Source: Streptacidiphilus jiangxiensis
GTDB lineage: Bacteria > Actinomycetota > Actinomycetes > Streptomycetales > Streptomycetaceae
Direction: 5' to 3'
Length of the DNA: 64,000 nt
Assembly (NCBI RefSeq): GCF_900109465.1
Contig: NZ_FOAZ01000009.1
Location: 186,001 to 250,000 of the forward strand
This document shows, in pieces, positions 8,453 through 17,324 of this stretch. Numbering within the stretch: the first letter of the stretch is position 1; each line of letters opens with the position of its first letter. The position numbers were made by a program, and so were the translations under genes. Under the pieces are notes generated by a model. That model did no database searches. It was not told the origin of the DNA and worked only from the letters and a program-made list of their open reading frames with translations.

Positions 8453-8785
8453 CAGTGCCTCCAGCCTGGCGGCGTCGGGGAGGCACGGACCTCGCCGAGG
8501 GTGTCACCGCCATCGGTGTCACCTCCAGCCTGGCACCGGCGGGCTGCTCACGCGCAGGGCTGACCGGGCCGCACCTCAGGGCCGGTCGGCCCGGACCGGG
8601 GGCGGTCGGCGGGTGAACGTCGGGATCGTCCGGGCCGGCGCCGGTTCCGGAACAGTCCGTTCCCGACAGGTCGGACTCATGTTCGCTCGTGTTGCGGCAA
8701 TATGTGGCAACTGTCATGCGGCATAGTCCGATTGAGGTGGGATTGGCGCCCGGACGTCGTACGGCACGAGGCAGCTGGGGTCGAC
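8453..8785. other. divergent intergenic region, 333 bp
   Basis: It separates the stress-protein gene (-) from the PAS-PP2C gene (+). It holds the perfect box at 8579-8592, two copies of AGGCTGGAGG on the minus strand (8459-8468 and 8522-8531), and an AT-richer stretch at 8680-8730 with TTGCGGCAATATGTGGCAA that may hold the plus-strand promoter. No gene is evident. Confidence 0.6.
8579..8592. promoter_or_regulatory. putative DosR/OsdR box, copy 5
   Basis: GGGCCGGTCGGCCC, identical to copies at 1588 and 39720. It is 127 bp before the stress-protein gene at 8452 and 194 bp before the PAS-PP2C gene at 8786, so it could serve either or both. Confidence 0.65.
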
Positions 8786-10384
8786 ATGGGCAGAAGACAG
8801 GGGCCGACCATCGCCCCGCTGGAGAGCGACGCCGCCTCGCCGGCCGGCGAGGAGCGGTTCCGGGGGTTGCTGGAGGCGGCCCCCGACGCGATGGTCATCG
8901 TGGACGACACCGGGGCGATCACGTTGGTGAACGCCCAGACGGAGGCGCTGTTCGGGTACCGGCGCCAGGAGCTGCTGGGGCGGCCGGTCGAACTGCTGAT
9001 CCCGGGCCGGTTCCGGTCCCACCACGCCCGGCACCGCAGCGACTACGCGGCCAACCGACAGGTGCGGCCGATGGGGGCGGGGCTGGACCTGCACGGATTG
9101 CGCAAGGACGGCACCGAGTTCCCCGTCGAGATCAGCCTCAGTCCGCTGGAGACGAGCGACGGTCTGCTGTTCTCGGCGGCGGTCCGCGACGTCAGCGACC
9201 GCAAGGCCGCCGAGGCCGAGCTGACGGTGCTCTACGAGCAGCAGCGGCACATCGCCCTCACCCTCCAGCGCAGCCTGATGGGCACCCCGCCCGCCATTCC
9301 GGGCCTCACAGCGGCGCACCGCTACCGGCCCGCCACCCAGGGCGCCGGCGTCGGCGGAGACTGGTTCGACCTGATCCCGCTGGGCGCCGGCCGGGTCGGC
9401 ATCCTCATCGGCGACGTCATGGGCCGGGGCCTGGAGGCGGCCGCGGTGATGGGGCAGCTGCGCTCGGCCGCCCACGCCCTGGCCACCACGGGCATGGAGC
9501 CGCGCGACCTGATGCAGTCCCTGGAAACCTTCGTCGGCGACCTGCCCGTCCCCGACCAGCTCGTCACCTGCTGCTATCTCGTCATCGCACCCGACACGCG
9601 GGAGGTGTGCGTCTGCTCGGCCGGGCACCTCCCCGTCCTGGTCGCCGCCCCGGGCCACCGTGCCCGGATCCTGCCGGCCCCGGTGAGCGCGCCGCTCGGG
9701 GTCGGCGGCATCCCGCACCAGCAGACCTCGGCGGTCCTGTCCCCGCACACCGTCATCGCCCTGTACACGGACGGCCTGATCGAGACCCCGGGCTGTGACA
9801 TCGAGGACCGCCTGAACATCCTCATGGACACCATCGACACCGCCCCCGACACGGGTGACCTGGAGGCGGCGGCCGACCACATCCTGACCGCCCTGCTGCC
9901 GCCCGGGCCCGGGTACGACGACGACGTCACCCTGCTGCTGGCCCAGGTCCCCGCCGCCCCCGACGCCGCCGCCGGGCTCGACCTGCCCGCCGTGCCCACG
10001 TCCGCCGCCGAGGCGCGCACCTTCGTCGAGAAGGTGCTCGTCTCCTGGGGCCAGTCGCACCTGGCCGACGACATCAAGCTGCTGACGTCCGAGACGGTCA
10101 CCAACGCCGTCCGGCACGGCAGCGGTCCCGTCCGGCTGCAGATGCGCCGGCATCCCACCGAGCTGGCCGTCGAGGTCACCGACCGCAGCCCCCGCCTGCC
10201 GCACCCCCGCCTGGCCGAGGCGGACGAGGAGTCGGGCCGCGGCCTCACGCTGGTCGAGGCCCTCGCCGAGCACTGGGGCACCCGGCTGGTCGACGGGGGC
10301 AAGACCACCTGGTTCACCGTTCCGCTGGGCGGCGCCCCGGGAGCCGCCCAAGGCGGCAGGGAGTGGCGTCAGCGGCTCCGGTAG
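8786..10384 (+). CDS. PAS - SpoIIE PP2C phosphatase - HATPase protein
   Basis: The 532-residue protein has a PAS domain (about residues 22-145; [34 protein letters not shown]), a PP2C SpoIIE domain ([19 protein letters not shown] with metal-binding Asp, [26 protein letters not shown]) and a C-terminal HATPase_c domain related to anti-sigma kinases ([23 protein letters not shown]). Such proteins control anti-sigma/anti-anti-sigma switches; PAS probably senses redox or a ligand. An in-frame ATG exists at 8702, but 8786 has GGGG at proper spacing. It overlaps the convergent NAD(P)-binding gene by 16 bp. It is a paralogue of 28427-30559. Confidence 0.88.
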   Translation: MGRRQGPTIAPLESDAASPAGEERFRGLLEAAPDAMVIVDDTGAITLVNAQTEALFGYRRQELLGRPVELLIPGRFRSHHARHRSDYAANRQVRPMGAGLDLHGLRKDGTEFPVEISLSPLETSDGLLFSAAVRDVSDRKAAEAELTVLYEQQRHIALTLQRSLMGTPPAIPGLTAAHRYRPATQGAGVGGDWFDLIPLGAGRVGILIGDVMGRGLEAAAVMGQLRSAAHALATTGMEPRDLMQSLETFVGDLPVPDQLVTCCYLVIAPDTREVCVCSAGHLPVLVAAPGHRARILPAPVSAPLGVGGIPHQQTSAVLSPHTVIALYTDGLIETPGCDIEDRLNILMDTIDTAPDTGDLEAAADHILTALLPPGPGYDDDVTLLLAQVPAAPDAAAGLDLPAVPTSAAEARTFVEKVLVSWGQSHLADDIKLLTSETVTNAVRHGSGPVRLQMRRHPTELAVEVTDRSPRLPHPRLAEADEESGRGLTLVEALAEHWGTRLVDGGKTTWFTVPLGGAPGAAQGGREWRQRLR

Positions 10385-11118
10385 GTGCGGTCCAGCCATG
10401 CGTCGAAGGTCTCCGTGCCGCGCTGTCCCGGGCCGGTGGGCAGCAGGCCGTCGCCCGCCATGGCCCGGCCGGCCGCGCCCGGCAGGCGCAGCGGCAGGAC
10501 GGGGGTGCGGCGTCCCTGGGCGCGCAGGACGCGGCGGACGAGCACCGTCATGTCCTCCTCCTGCGGCCCGGCCAGTTCCGGGGCCGGGCCGACGGGGTCC
10601 TGCTCGGCGAGCCGGACCAGTGCCTCGGCGACCTCCCGGGCCGCGACCGGCTGGGCGCGCATCACCGGCACCACGGCGACGGGTCCGCGGGTGCGCTCCA
10701 GCAGCTGCGCCGCGAACTCGTGGAACTGCGTCGCCCGCAGCACGCTGCCGGGAACCCCGTCCGCGAGCACGAGCTCCTCCTGACGGCGCTTGCCCAGGTA
10801 GTAGCCGAAGTCGACCCGGTCGCAGCCGACGATCGACAGCGCGACGTGGTGGCCGACCCCGGCCCGCCGCCCGGCCTCCAGCAGGCGACCGGTGGCCTGC
10901 TCGAAGAAGGCCACCGACTTGCGGGCGCCCATGGTCGTCACGTTGCTCACGTCGATGACGGCCTGCGCGCCCTTCAGCGCCGGGTCGAGGCCGTCGCCGC
11001 TGAGCAGGTCGACGCCGGCCGACCGGGCCAGCACGACGGTCTCGTGCCCGGCCGCGTGCGCGGCCTCCACCACCGTCCGTCCGACGGCTCCGGTTCCGCC
11101 TGCCACCGCGATACGCAT
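10369..11118 (-). CDS. NAD(P)-binding atypical SDR / NmrA-like protein
   Basis: The 249-residue protein starts with a Rossmann loop, [20 protein letters not shown], and contains VDVSNV-type and [21 protein letters not shown] segments typical of atypical SDRs that often act as NADPH sensors or epimerase-like enzymes. The classical YxxxK triad is replaced by a [10 protein letters not shown] segment. Function is unknown. The 3' end overlaps the convergent PAS-PP2C gene. A small hairpin (11144-11159, CTCTCT/AGAGAG) lies 26 bp upstream. Confidence 0.8.
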   Translation of the reverse strand: MRIAVAGGTGAVGRTVVEAAHAAGHETVVLARSAGVDLLSGDGLDPALKGAQAVIDVSNVTTMGARKSVAFFEQATGRLLEAGRRAGVGHHVALSIVGCDRVDFGYYLGKRRQEELVLADGVPGSVLRATQFHEFAAQLLERTRGPVAVVPVMRAQPVAAREVAEALVRLAEQDPVGPAPELAGPQEEDMTVLVRRVLRAQGRRTPVLPLRLPGAAGRAMAGDGLLPTGPGQRGTETFDAWLDRTYRSR

Positions 11119-11197
11119 GTCCTGGTCCTCTCCGCTGCGGGATCTCTCTCATCAGAGAGGACAGGACGGCCCGGACGGATGTGACATGCCGCTCGGA

Positions 11198-11737
11198 TCA
11201 GTACGCGGTGAGTTCGGCGAGGATCAGCTCGCGGGAGAGGTCGGTGCCGTGGGAGTCGGCGGCGTGCGCGTGGACGGCGGCGACGATGTGGTCCGTGCCC
11301 TCGCCGTCGGCGAGCGCGACACGGAACTCGACCCCGCACGGGCAGCGGCCCTGCAGGCCCTCGCCGGTGCCGAGCCCGGTGGCGGTGTCGATGCCGATGA
11401 CGGGCTCGTCGCCGACGACCCAGGCGTCGTGGCCGGGCGGGACGGAGAAGGCGTCGCCGGGGCCGTAGTCGGTCTCGACGCCGTCGTCCATGCGGACCCG
11501 GAGCGTGCCCGCGACGATGTAGCCGTTGTGGGCGATCTGGCAGGAGTCGGTTCCGGCGAGCGGCTTCAGGTCGACGGACCAGCGCCAGCCGGGCTCGAAC
11601 ACGGCCCGGCCGACGAGGGCGCCGGGGAACCGGGCGAAGTCGACGTGTCCGTGGTCGAAGGTCATGCGCTCGTCCGGGTCGTCCATGCTGCGGCGGCCCG
11701 GTGCTGCGGTGGTGGGGGCACTCGGTGCGGTGGTCAT
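11198..11737 (-). CDS. cupin-domain protein
   Basis: The 179-residue protein has a single cupin barrel, roughly residues 45-130: DSCQIAHNGYIVAGTLRVRM and YGPGDAFSVPPGHDAWVVGD. The C-terminal tail contains a CPCGVEF segment with two cysteines and a helical DLSRELILAELTAY end. Family members include regulators and small enzymes; none can be chosen here. The start has a strong AGGAGGAG RBS. It lies between the NAD(P)-binding gene and the LAL regulator, all on the minus strand. Confidence 0.8.
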   Translation of the reverse strand: MTTAPSAPTTAAPGRRSMDDPDERMTFDHGHVDFARFPGALVGRAVFEPGWRWSVDLKPLAGTDSCQIAHNGYIVAGTLRVRMDDGVETDYGPGDAFSVPPGHDAWVVGDEPVIGIDTATGLGTGEGLQGRCPCGVEFRVALADGEGTDHIVAAVHAHAADSHGTDLSRELILAELTAY

Positions 11738-11855
11738 GACGGGCTCCTCCTCGGGATCCCAGCGGAATCCTCGGCGCGGATTCCGATAGCGCGATCGTCG
11801 CCCGGCACGTGTGCGGCGCGCATCGGTGGTCCTACCCGTCCGTTCCCGTCCGCGC

Positions 11856-14636
11856 CTACGTGTTTCCCCCACCCGGTCCGCCCAGCCCCCGGGCGACCAG
11901 CTGGGTGCGAGAGCGGGCGCCGGACTTCCGCAGCAGTCCCTCCACGTGCTTCTCGACGGTGCGCGGCGAGAGCCGGAGCCGGGCGGCGATCTCCTTGTTG
12001 GACAGGCCCGTGGTGAGCAGGTCCAGCACCTCGCGCTCCCGCTCCGTCGCGCCCGGGGCGGCGGGGTGCGCAGGTGGGGCACCGTGTGCGGCCAGGCCGG
12101 GCATCCCCAGCCGCGTGAAGGTGCTCTCCCCCGCATGCAGCCACTCCTCCGGTCGTCCCCAACCGTCCGACCGGGCGCGGTCGACAGCCAGGAGGCGTGC
12201 GAGATCGCCCCAGACGGGGAAGCCGTCGAGGGCGGCGTCGGCCGTGTGCACCAGCTCCTCGGCGCGCCCGACGGCTCCGGCGCGGCCGCAGAGCACGGCT
12301 TCGGCGTAGCCGAGGAGTCCGCGGTTGGCGAAGCCGACCCGCACGTCCGAGCGCAGCGCCTCGTCGAGTGCGCCGGGCGCACGCGGGTCGTCCAGCGCGG
12401 CCAGCAACAGCGGCCAGATCGCCCGGTACTCCGCCGGGTTGGCGCGGGGGAGTGGACGCAGCAGCGCCATGCCGCGGTCCATCGCCGCGACGGCTTCGGA
12501 CCAGGCGCCGGTGAACAGGGCCAGCATGCCGCGACAGCCCGCCCACGCGCCCGCCTCCAGCTCCGGTTCGACGGGCGCGGACCCGGCGAGCAGCGTGAGG
12601 TAGCGCTCCATCTCGTCGCGCTCGCAGCGGAAGGCACGGATCTCGGCCAGGAAGTACAGGGCCGCCGCGTGGATCGCCGACAGGCCCAGACGCTCGCTCA
12701 GGTCCAGGGCCCGACGGGCGTGCAGGTCGGCCCGTCCGCGCTCGAAACGCGACTGCAGGCCCGCACAGATCTGGATGTCGAGGACCGCCGCGGTGCCCAG
12801 GGCGCCCAGCTCCACCGCCGTCCTGTGCGCCTGCTCCAACTGCCGTGTTCCGGCCGTTCGGTAGAGCTCGATGGTGCCGAGCTCGTGCAGGGCCCGGAGA
12901 CGCCACAGCGGCAGCCTGGCGACGGTGGCGACGGTCAGCGCCTCCTGGAAGGAGCATCGGGCCGCCTCCAGGTCCACCGGACGGTCGATCCGGCCCAGCA
13001 CCTCGTGCGCCTGGCACGCGGTCTCCGGAGCCGCGTGCCCGGAGTCCAGCGCCGCGCCCGCCAGCTGTCGTGCCGTCACCGTGTCGTCGGCCGCGAGCGC
13101 GAGCTCGGAGGCCAGTACACCGGCGCGCGCGTCCCAGGCCGGCTCACCCGCCTCCTCCCGGGCGGGCACGGACAGCTCCAGCCAGCGCCCGGCCTCCCCG
13201 CTGCGGGCCGCCGCCACCAGGGCTCCCGCCACCGTCAGCGTCACCTCGGCCAGGAGTGCGGCGCTCTCCCGGTCGGGCCCGAGCTGCAGGAGCAGTTGCT
13301 CGCCGGCCTCGACCGTCTCGTCGACGCGTCCTGCCAGGGCGAGCGCGCGGACCAGCAGCCGTCCCGTGTCGGCGCCCTGACCGGTGTCGACAAGCAGGGC
13401 ACGGGCCGCACGCAGTGTCCCGACCGCGGTGTCCAGGGCGCCGCGGTCCAGGGCGGCGCGACCCGACTGCGCCAGCAGCGCGCCGGCCCGCGCGACGTCA
13501 CCGGCCTGCGACGCCAGCTCGGCGGCGAGGTCGCGCCAGTGCGCCCCCAGGTCGGGGTGGGCCTCGGTGAGCGCGGCGAGTGCGGCCGCTGCCAGCGGTT
13601 CGCGCGCTGGTGGGAGCAGGTCGGCGAGCAGGGCGTCGCGGGTGAGGGCGTGGCGGAACTCGAACGCGGCGCCGTTCACGGCCAGCAGCCCGCAGGCGGT
13701 GCCCTCCGCCAACGACGCCGACACGGTCTCGCGGGGCAGCGCGGTGATCCGAGGAAGCAGCTCCCAGTCGAAGCGGCGCCCGAGCACCGCGGCGGCGTTC
13801 AGGACCAGGCGCGTCGACGGGGCGAGCCGGGCCGTGCGCGCGCGCACGGTCGCGGCGAAGGACTCCGGCACACCGGGCCCGGCCAGCAACTCCTCGACCA
13901 GGAACGGGACGCCCTCCGCGCCCCGGCACACGCGGGTGAGGCGGTCGTCGTCGACCTGTGGGTCGCAGGCCCGCGCCATGCGGGCGACGTCCTCGTCGCC
14001 CAGACGGTCCAGGGCCACGGTCGCGTCGACGCCGCGCCGGTCGTGGCACCGGCGGGCCAGGTCCGCCGCGGCGCCCTCGCCGTCCCGTGCGGTGAGCAGC
14101 CACAGGGCCCTTCCGCCGCGTTCGGTGTCCGCGAGCAGGTCCAGCACGGCGAGGGTGTCCGGGTCCACCCAGTGCAGATCCTCCAGCACGACCAGCAGCC
14201 CGAGGGGCTCGGCCAGTCGCCGCACCAGGCGCGTCAGCGCCGCCGCCCGGACGGGCGCGGAGATCTCGCCCCCGGCGACGGCGGAGACGGCCTTACCGTT
14301 GGCGTCCGGCAGCACGGCGGCAAGAGCGGCCTGCCAGGTCTCCGCCTCGGCCACGGTGGGGGCCGGGCCACGGTCGAGGACCGGCAGCAGCGCCTGGGTC
14401 AGCGGCAGGAAGGGCACGTTCGCGCCCTCGGGTGCGGCGCGGCCCACCGTGACCGGGACGTGCCGGCCGTCGGCGAGGCCCGCGAGCTCGCGGGCCAGCC
14501 GTGTTTTGCCGATCCCCGGCCGGCCGACCAGCCACACCAGCCCCCCGCGCCCGGCCGACGCCTCGTCCAGCGCCCCGCGCAGCACCTCCAGCTCCGCGTC
14601 GCGCCCGCACACCACCGGGCACCCGAGCCGACCCAC
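11856..14636 (-). CDS. LAL-type large ATP-binding LuxR regulator
   Basis: The 926-residue protein begins with an AAA/STAND ATPase: CGRDAELEVLRGALDEAS, Walker A GRPGIGKTRLA (about residues 37-47), and Walker B LLVVLEDLHWVD near residue 155. A long alpha-helical TPR-like middle follows. The C-terminal LuxR HTH is EREREVLDLLTTGLSNKEI followed by SPRTVEKHVEGLLRKSGARS. LAL regulators respond to small-molecule ligands and often activate nearby catabolic or biosynthetic genes. The start is GTG. The neighbours (cupin downstream, AraC regulator upstream) do not identify its target. Confidence 0.88.
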   Translation of the reverse strand: MGRLGCPVVCGRDAELEVLRGALDEASAGRGGLVWLVGRPGIGKTRLARELAGLADGRHVPVTVGRAAPEGANVPFLPLTQALLPVLDRGPAPTVAEAETWQAALAAVLPDANGKAVSAVAGGEISAPVRAAALTRLVRRLAEPLGLLVVLEDLHWVDPDTLAVLDLLADTERGGRALWLLTARDGEGAAADLARRCHDRRGVDATVALDRLGDEDVARMARACDPQVDDDRLTRVCRGAEGVPFLVEELLAGPGVPESFAATVRARTARLAPSTRLVLNAAAVLGRRFDWELLPRITALPRETVSASLAEGTACGLLAVNGAAFEFRHALTRDALLADLLPPAREPLAAAALAALTEAHPDLGAHWRDLAAELASQAGDVARAGALLAQSGRAALDRGALDTAVGTLRAARALLVDTGQGADTGRLLVRALALAGRVDETVEAGEQLLLQLGPDRESAALLAEVTLTVAGALVAAARSGEAGRWLELSVPAREEAGEPAWDARAGVLASELALAADDTVTARQLAGAALDSGHAAPETACQAHEVLGRIDRPVDLEAARCSFQEALTVATVARLPLWRLRALHELGTIELYRTAGTRQLEQAHRTAVELGALGTAAVLDIQICAGLQSRFERGRADLHARRALDLSERLGLSAIHAAALYFLAEIRAFRCERDEMERYLTLLAGSAPVEPELEAGAWAGCRGMLALFTGAWSEAVAAMDRGMALLRPLPRANPAEYRAIWPLLLAALDDPRAPGALDEALRSDVRVGFANRGLLGYAEAVLCGRAGAVGRAEELVHTADAALDGFPVWGDLARLLAVDRARSDGWGRPEEWLHAGESTFTRLGMPGLAAHGAPPAHPAAPGATEREREVLDLLTTGLSNKEIAARLRLSPRTVEKHVEGLLRKSGARSRTQLVARGLGGPGGGNT

Positions 14637-14684
14637 CCCACCAGTCTGCGCCGCCCCGCCGCTGCCGGGCCACCGCCGCGTCCG

Positions 14685-15659
14685 TCAGCGGCCGCGGAGC
14701 GTCTCGGAGGGGTTGCGGTGGTAGCGGCGGCGGTAGGCGGCGGCGAAGCGCGGCTGGTGGGTGAACCCCCAACGCTCGGCGATCTCCGCTACGCCGGTGA
14801 CGGTGGGGTCGGCGGCCTGCAGGTCGGCGTGGGCGCGCTCGAGGCGCACGTCGCGCAGGAAGGCGGTCGGGGTGCGGCCGAGGTGGCGGCGGAAGGCGGC
14901 CTGCAGGGCGCGCGGCCCGATGCTGACCAGAGCCGCCAACTCGGCGGTGGTCCACGGGTGGGCGGGGTCGGCGCGCACGGCGTCGACGGCCTGGACCACC
15001 AGGCGTGGCGGCGTGGTCGGCGTCGAGGTCAGCAGGCTCTCCCGCCACGGGTGTTCGGAGCTCAGCAGGAGACCGGTGAGCAGTGCTTCGAGCAACTGGG
15101 GGCGGAGCAGCGGGCTGGCCCACAGGCCCGGCCCGGGACCGGTGAGGTCGCCGACCGCGTCGGTGAGCAGCCCGGCCCAGGAGCGGCCGGGGCCCTGGCC
15201 GAGGTCGAGCCGCGGCCCGAGGCGCAGCGGGCGCGTCGGAGTCCGGTCGAGCAGGTGTTCCAGGTGGCGTTCCAGTCGTTCGCGGGAGGTCACCAGGGCG
15301 GCGATCTCCCCGGAGGACCACCGGCGCATGGTGACCGGGGTGCCCTCCTGCATGACCAGGCCGTGCCCGCCTCCGGTCTCCCCGGCCGTTCCGGCGTGCT
15401 CCCAGCGGATGCTGCCGCGAACGGACACGTCCACGCTGATGATGCCGAGTTCGGCCACGACGGACACGTCGGACCAGGTCCGGGCGCGGACGAGCATCGT
15501 GCCGGTCTCCAGCTCCGCGTTGTCGAAGCAGGCGCGGAAGCCCGTCCGGTCGTCCAGGGACCGCAGTCCGCGCACGTCGTAGAACCGACCGAGGACCCCG
15601 GCGGCCTCGTCGAGGTCGTGGGTGTCGAAGGAGACCCGCTCGCCGCGCAGTGACCGCAT
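14685..15659 (-). CDS. AraC-family transcriptional regulator
   Basis: The 324-residue regulator has an N-terminal cupin-like ligand domain with a conserved WSDVSVVAELG-type segment and a C-terminal double HTH: WTTAELAALVSIGPRALQAA, then HLGRTPTAFLRDVRLERAHA, and GVAEIAERWGFTHQPRFAAA with RRRYHRNPSETLRG. It resembles the AraC-binding-like (feruloyl-esterase-neighbour) group in actinobacteria. A good vegetative promoter is visible at 15740-15768. The target is unknown. Confidence 0.88.
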   Translation of the reverse strand: MRSLRGERVSFDTHDLDEAAGVLGRFYDVRGLRSLDDRTGFRACFDNAELETGTMLVRARTWSDVSVVAELGIISVDVSVRGSIRWEHAGTAGETGGGHGLVMQEGTPVTMRRWSSGEIAALVTSRERLERHLEHLLDRTPTRPLRLGPRLDLGQGPGRSWAGLLTDAVGDLTGPGPGLWASPLLRPQLLEALLTGLLLSSEHPWRESLLTSTPTTPPRLVVQAVDAVRADPAHPWTTAELAALVSIGPRALQAAFRRHLGRTPTAFLRDVRLERAHADLQAADPTVTGVAEIAERWGFTHQPRFAAAYRRRYHRNPSETLRGR

Positions 15660-15739
15660 GCGACCCCCTCGACCAACCGCCCGCGGCGGGCGCCGGTTTC
15701 GTCCCGCCTCGTGGTGGCGTGGACACGGCGCCAGATTAG

Positions 15740-15768
15740 ATGATCTTCGTGGGGTGACCTACCGTCAA
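15740..15768 (-). promoter_or_regulatory. HrdB-type promoter for the AraC gene
   Basis: On the minus strand TTGACG (15763-15768) is followed after 17 bp by GATCAT (15740-15745). The predicted start site is about 75 bp before the AraC start. It overlaps the 3' end of the upstream gene by a few bases. Confidence 0.45.
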
Positions 15769-16757
15769 GTGGTGACAGGTCGGCGCCGCGGCAGTCGCAA
15801 CAGCGGACCGTCCTTGAAACATGCTGTCACCAGCGTGAGTTCACCCCGGACGGCACGCCAGTGAGCACGGTCGCGCGCGCCGTGCGCGCGGAGGTTCACC
15901 CGCTGCGCGCGGGCCAGGCCGCGCGCGACGGCGGGCACGTCGACGTACCGGGCCCCGGGGAGCCGGAGCGCGGCGGGGGCTTCGACGCCTGCCAGCGACG
16001 CCACCTCGGCGACCGCGCGGTTGAGGCGGCGCAGTGCCGCCAGGTAGCCGGCCTCGTCCTCGAGGGTGGACCAGTCGCGCGGCAGGCGTGCCAGCATGCG
16101 CGTCACGACGTCGGCCTGGACGGGGTTGGGCGGCGTGTCAGGTGACGGTGCGGCGGCGGCGCCTGGGCCGGGGAGCGCGGGGTCGGCGAGGGCCGGGTCG
16201 GCGGCGACCTCCAGCAGGCCGGCGAAGGGCGCGCCGGTGCCGGTCGCGTGCGGCAGGCTGGGCTGCGGCGGACGGTGCGGCCGACGGTCGCCGTGCCGAC
16301 AGGCGGGCCAGTCGCGTCCGGCGTTGCGCGACTGTCGCAGGCAGATCAGCGCGGGGTTCGGCTGTTCGGCGACACCGAGCAGGCGGACGCCCTCACAGCG
16401 GTCGCTGACCTGGCACTCGACGGTGACCTGCACCGGGCAGTCGCCCGGCAGCCCGAGCGCGTGCAGGTGGTCGAGCTCTGTGGCCAGCTCCGCCCAGTCG
16501 ACGACGTCGGCCGTGCCGTCCGCGTCCCGGGCTGCGGCGTGCAGTCGGACGACGGGACGGGCGCAGTCCGCGCGGGTCGCGCTGATCGCCGTCAGCGCGA
16601 GCCGATGGGTCCGCACGTCCGCCCCGACCGTGACCACGGCCACGTCGACGGCCCCGGGGACCCCCGGGGTGGGCGCCTGCAGCCGACGCAGTCGGGCCGC
16701 CGCCGCGAGTTCGAGCAGGTGCATGCCAGTGCCCTGGGCTCGGTTTCGGCGATCCAT
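15765..16757 (-). CDS. conserved-type hypothetical protein
   Basis: I do not recognise this 330-residue protein. It has coding-like third positions and a good RBS (GTGAGGGAAC) just before the ATG. The N-terminal part is mostly alpha/beta (AVDVAVVTVGADVRTHRLAL). Several cysteines occur in the middle (VECQVSDRCEGVRLLGV and CLRQSRNAG..CRH). A proline-rich linker spans about residues 165-215 and a helical C-terminal part contains RLNRAVAEVASLAGVEA. It may be a regulatory or anti-sigma-like protein, but nothing proves it. No membrane segment. Confidence 0.55.
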   Translation of the reverse strand: MDRRNRAQGTGMHLLELAAAARLRRLQAPTPGVPGAVDVAVVTVGADVRTHRLALTAISATRADCARPVVRLHAAARDADGTADVVDWAELATELDHLHALGLPGDCPVQVTVECQVSDRCEGVRLLGVAEQPNPALICLRQSRNAGRDWPACRHGDRRPHRPPQPSLPHATGTGAPFAGLLEVAADPALADPALPGPGAAAAPSPDTPPNPVQADVVTRMLARLPRDWSTLEDEAGYLAALRRLNRAVAEVASLAGVEAPAALRLPGARYVDVPAVARGLARAQRVNLRAHGARDRAHWRAVRGELTLVTACFKDGPLLRLPRRRPVTT

Positions 16758-17052
16758 GTTCCCTCACCTGTCGGGGGCCGGGTCGGACCGAGGGAACGGG
16801 CACTCGGCTCCTGGCTGTGTGTGGAATGTAGGCCCGGCAACGCCGGGATGTCCGCCTAATCGCCGAGCCGTGCGCTGGACGGATGGAGCTCTGCGTTCCC
16901 TGTATGTCCCTCTGGCGATCGGCCCCATCCGTTTTCCGCAGCCGCGCTCGGCGCCAAAGGCGCGCAGGACACTCCCGTGCGCCGGTGTGAAGCCTTCTGC
17001 GCGCCGGTCGCGCGCCCTGACGCGCGGGTCGCCCGCGGCTGAGCATTCAGGC
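16758..17052. other. intergenic region, 295 bp
   Basis: It contains a short hairpin CCCGGC-AAC-GCCGGG (16833-16847) and, on the minus strand, a -10-like TACATT (16824-16829) that could serve the unknown gene at 16757. GC content is lower around 16850-16930. No gene is evident. Confidence 0.4.
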
Positions 17053-17310
17053 ATGGCGATCCAACTCGGGGACGACGCGCACTACGTGCACTCGACCGCC
17101 CGGCTGTTCGGCTGGCAGGTGGACTGGCAGCCGCGGGGACTGCTCTTCTTACGGCGTGGCGAGTGGGTGGCCCGGGTGTACTTCGCACCGGGTGGGGGCT
17201 TCGTGCGCAGCACGGTGCACGGGGACGCCCACGAGGCGCGGGAACTCGGGCTGTCTGACGTGATCAGGCTGCTGGAACGGGAGGGTTTCGCGATACGACC
17301 CTCCGCCTGA
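17053..17310 (+). CDS. small hypothetical protein
   Basis: The 85-residue protein starts MAIQLGDDAHYVHSTARLFG and ends in ARELGLSDVIRLLEREGFAI. It has a strand-rich centre (GLLFLRRGEWVARVYFAPGG) and a helical C-terminus, so a small alpha/beta fold is likely. No known motif. The RBS is weak, but codon use is coding-like and it fits the gap before the convergent MFS gene. Confidence 0.55.
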   Translation: MAIQLGDDAHYVHSTARLFGWQVDWQPRGLLFLRRGEWVARVYFAPGGGFVRSTVHGDAHEARELGLSDVIRLLEREGFAIRPSA

Positions 17311-17324
17311 GTCGCGGTCCCGGC

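Noticed and set aside
11811-15653. A 1280-codon open frame on the plus strand
   Set aside because: It is antisense to the LAL and AraC regulator genes, which have clear domains. High GC content leaves long open frames on the opposite strand.
16772-16792. GGGCCGGGTCGGACC resembling the DosR/OsdR box
   Set aside because: It needs an extra base in the centre and has further mismatches, so the arms do not align with the 2-bp spacing.
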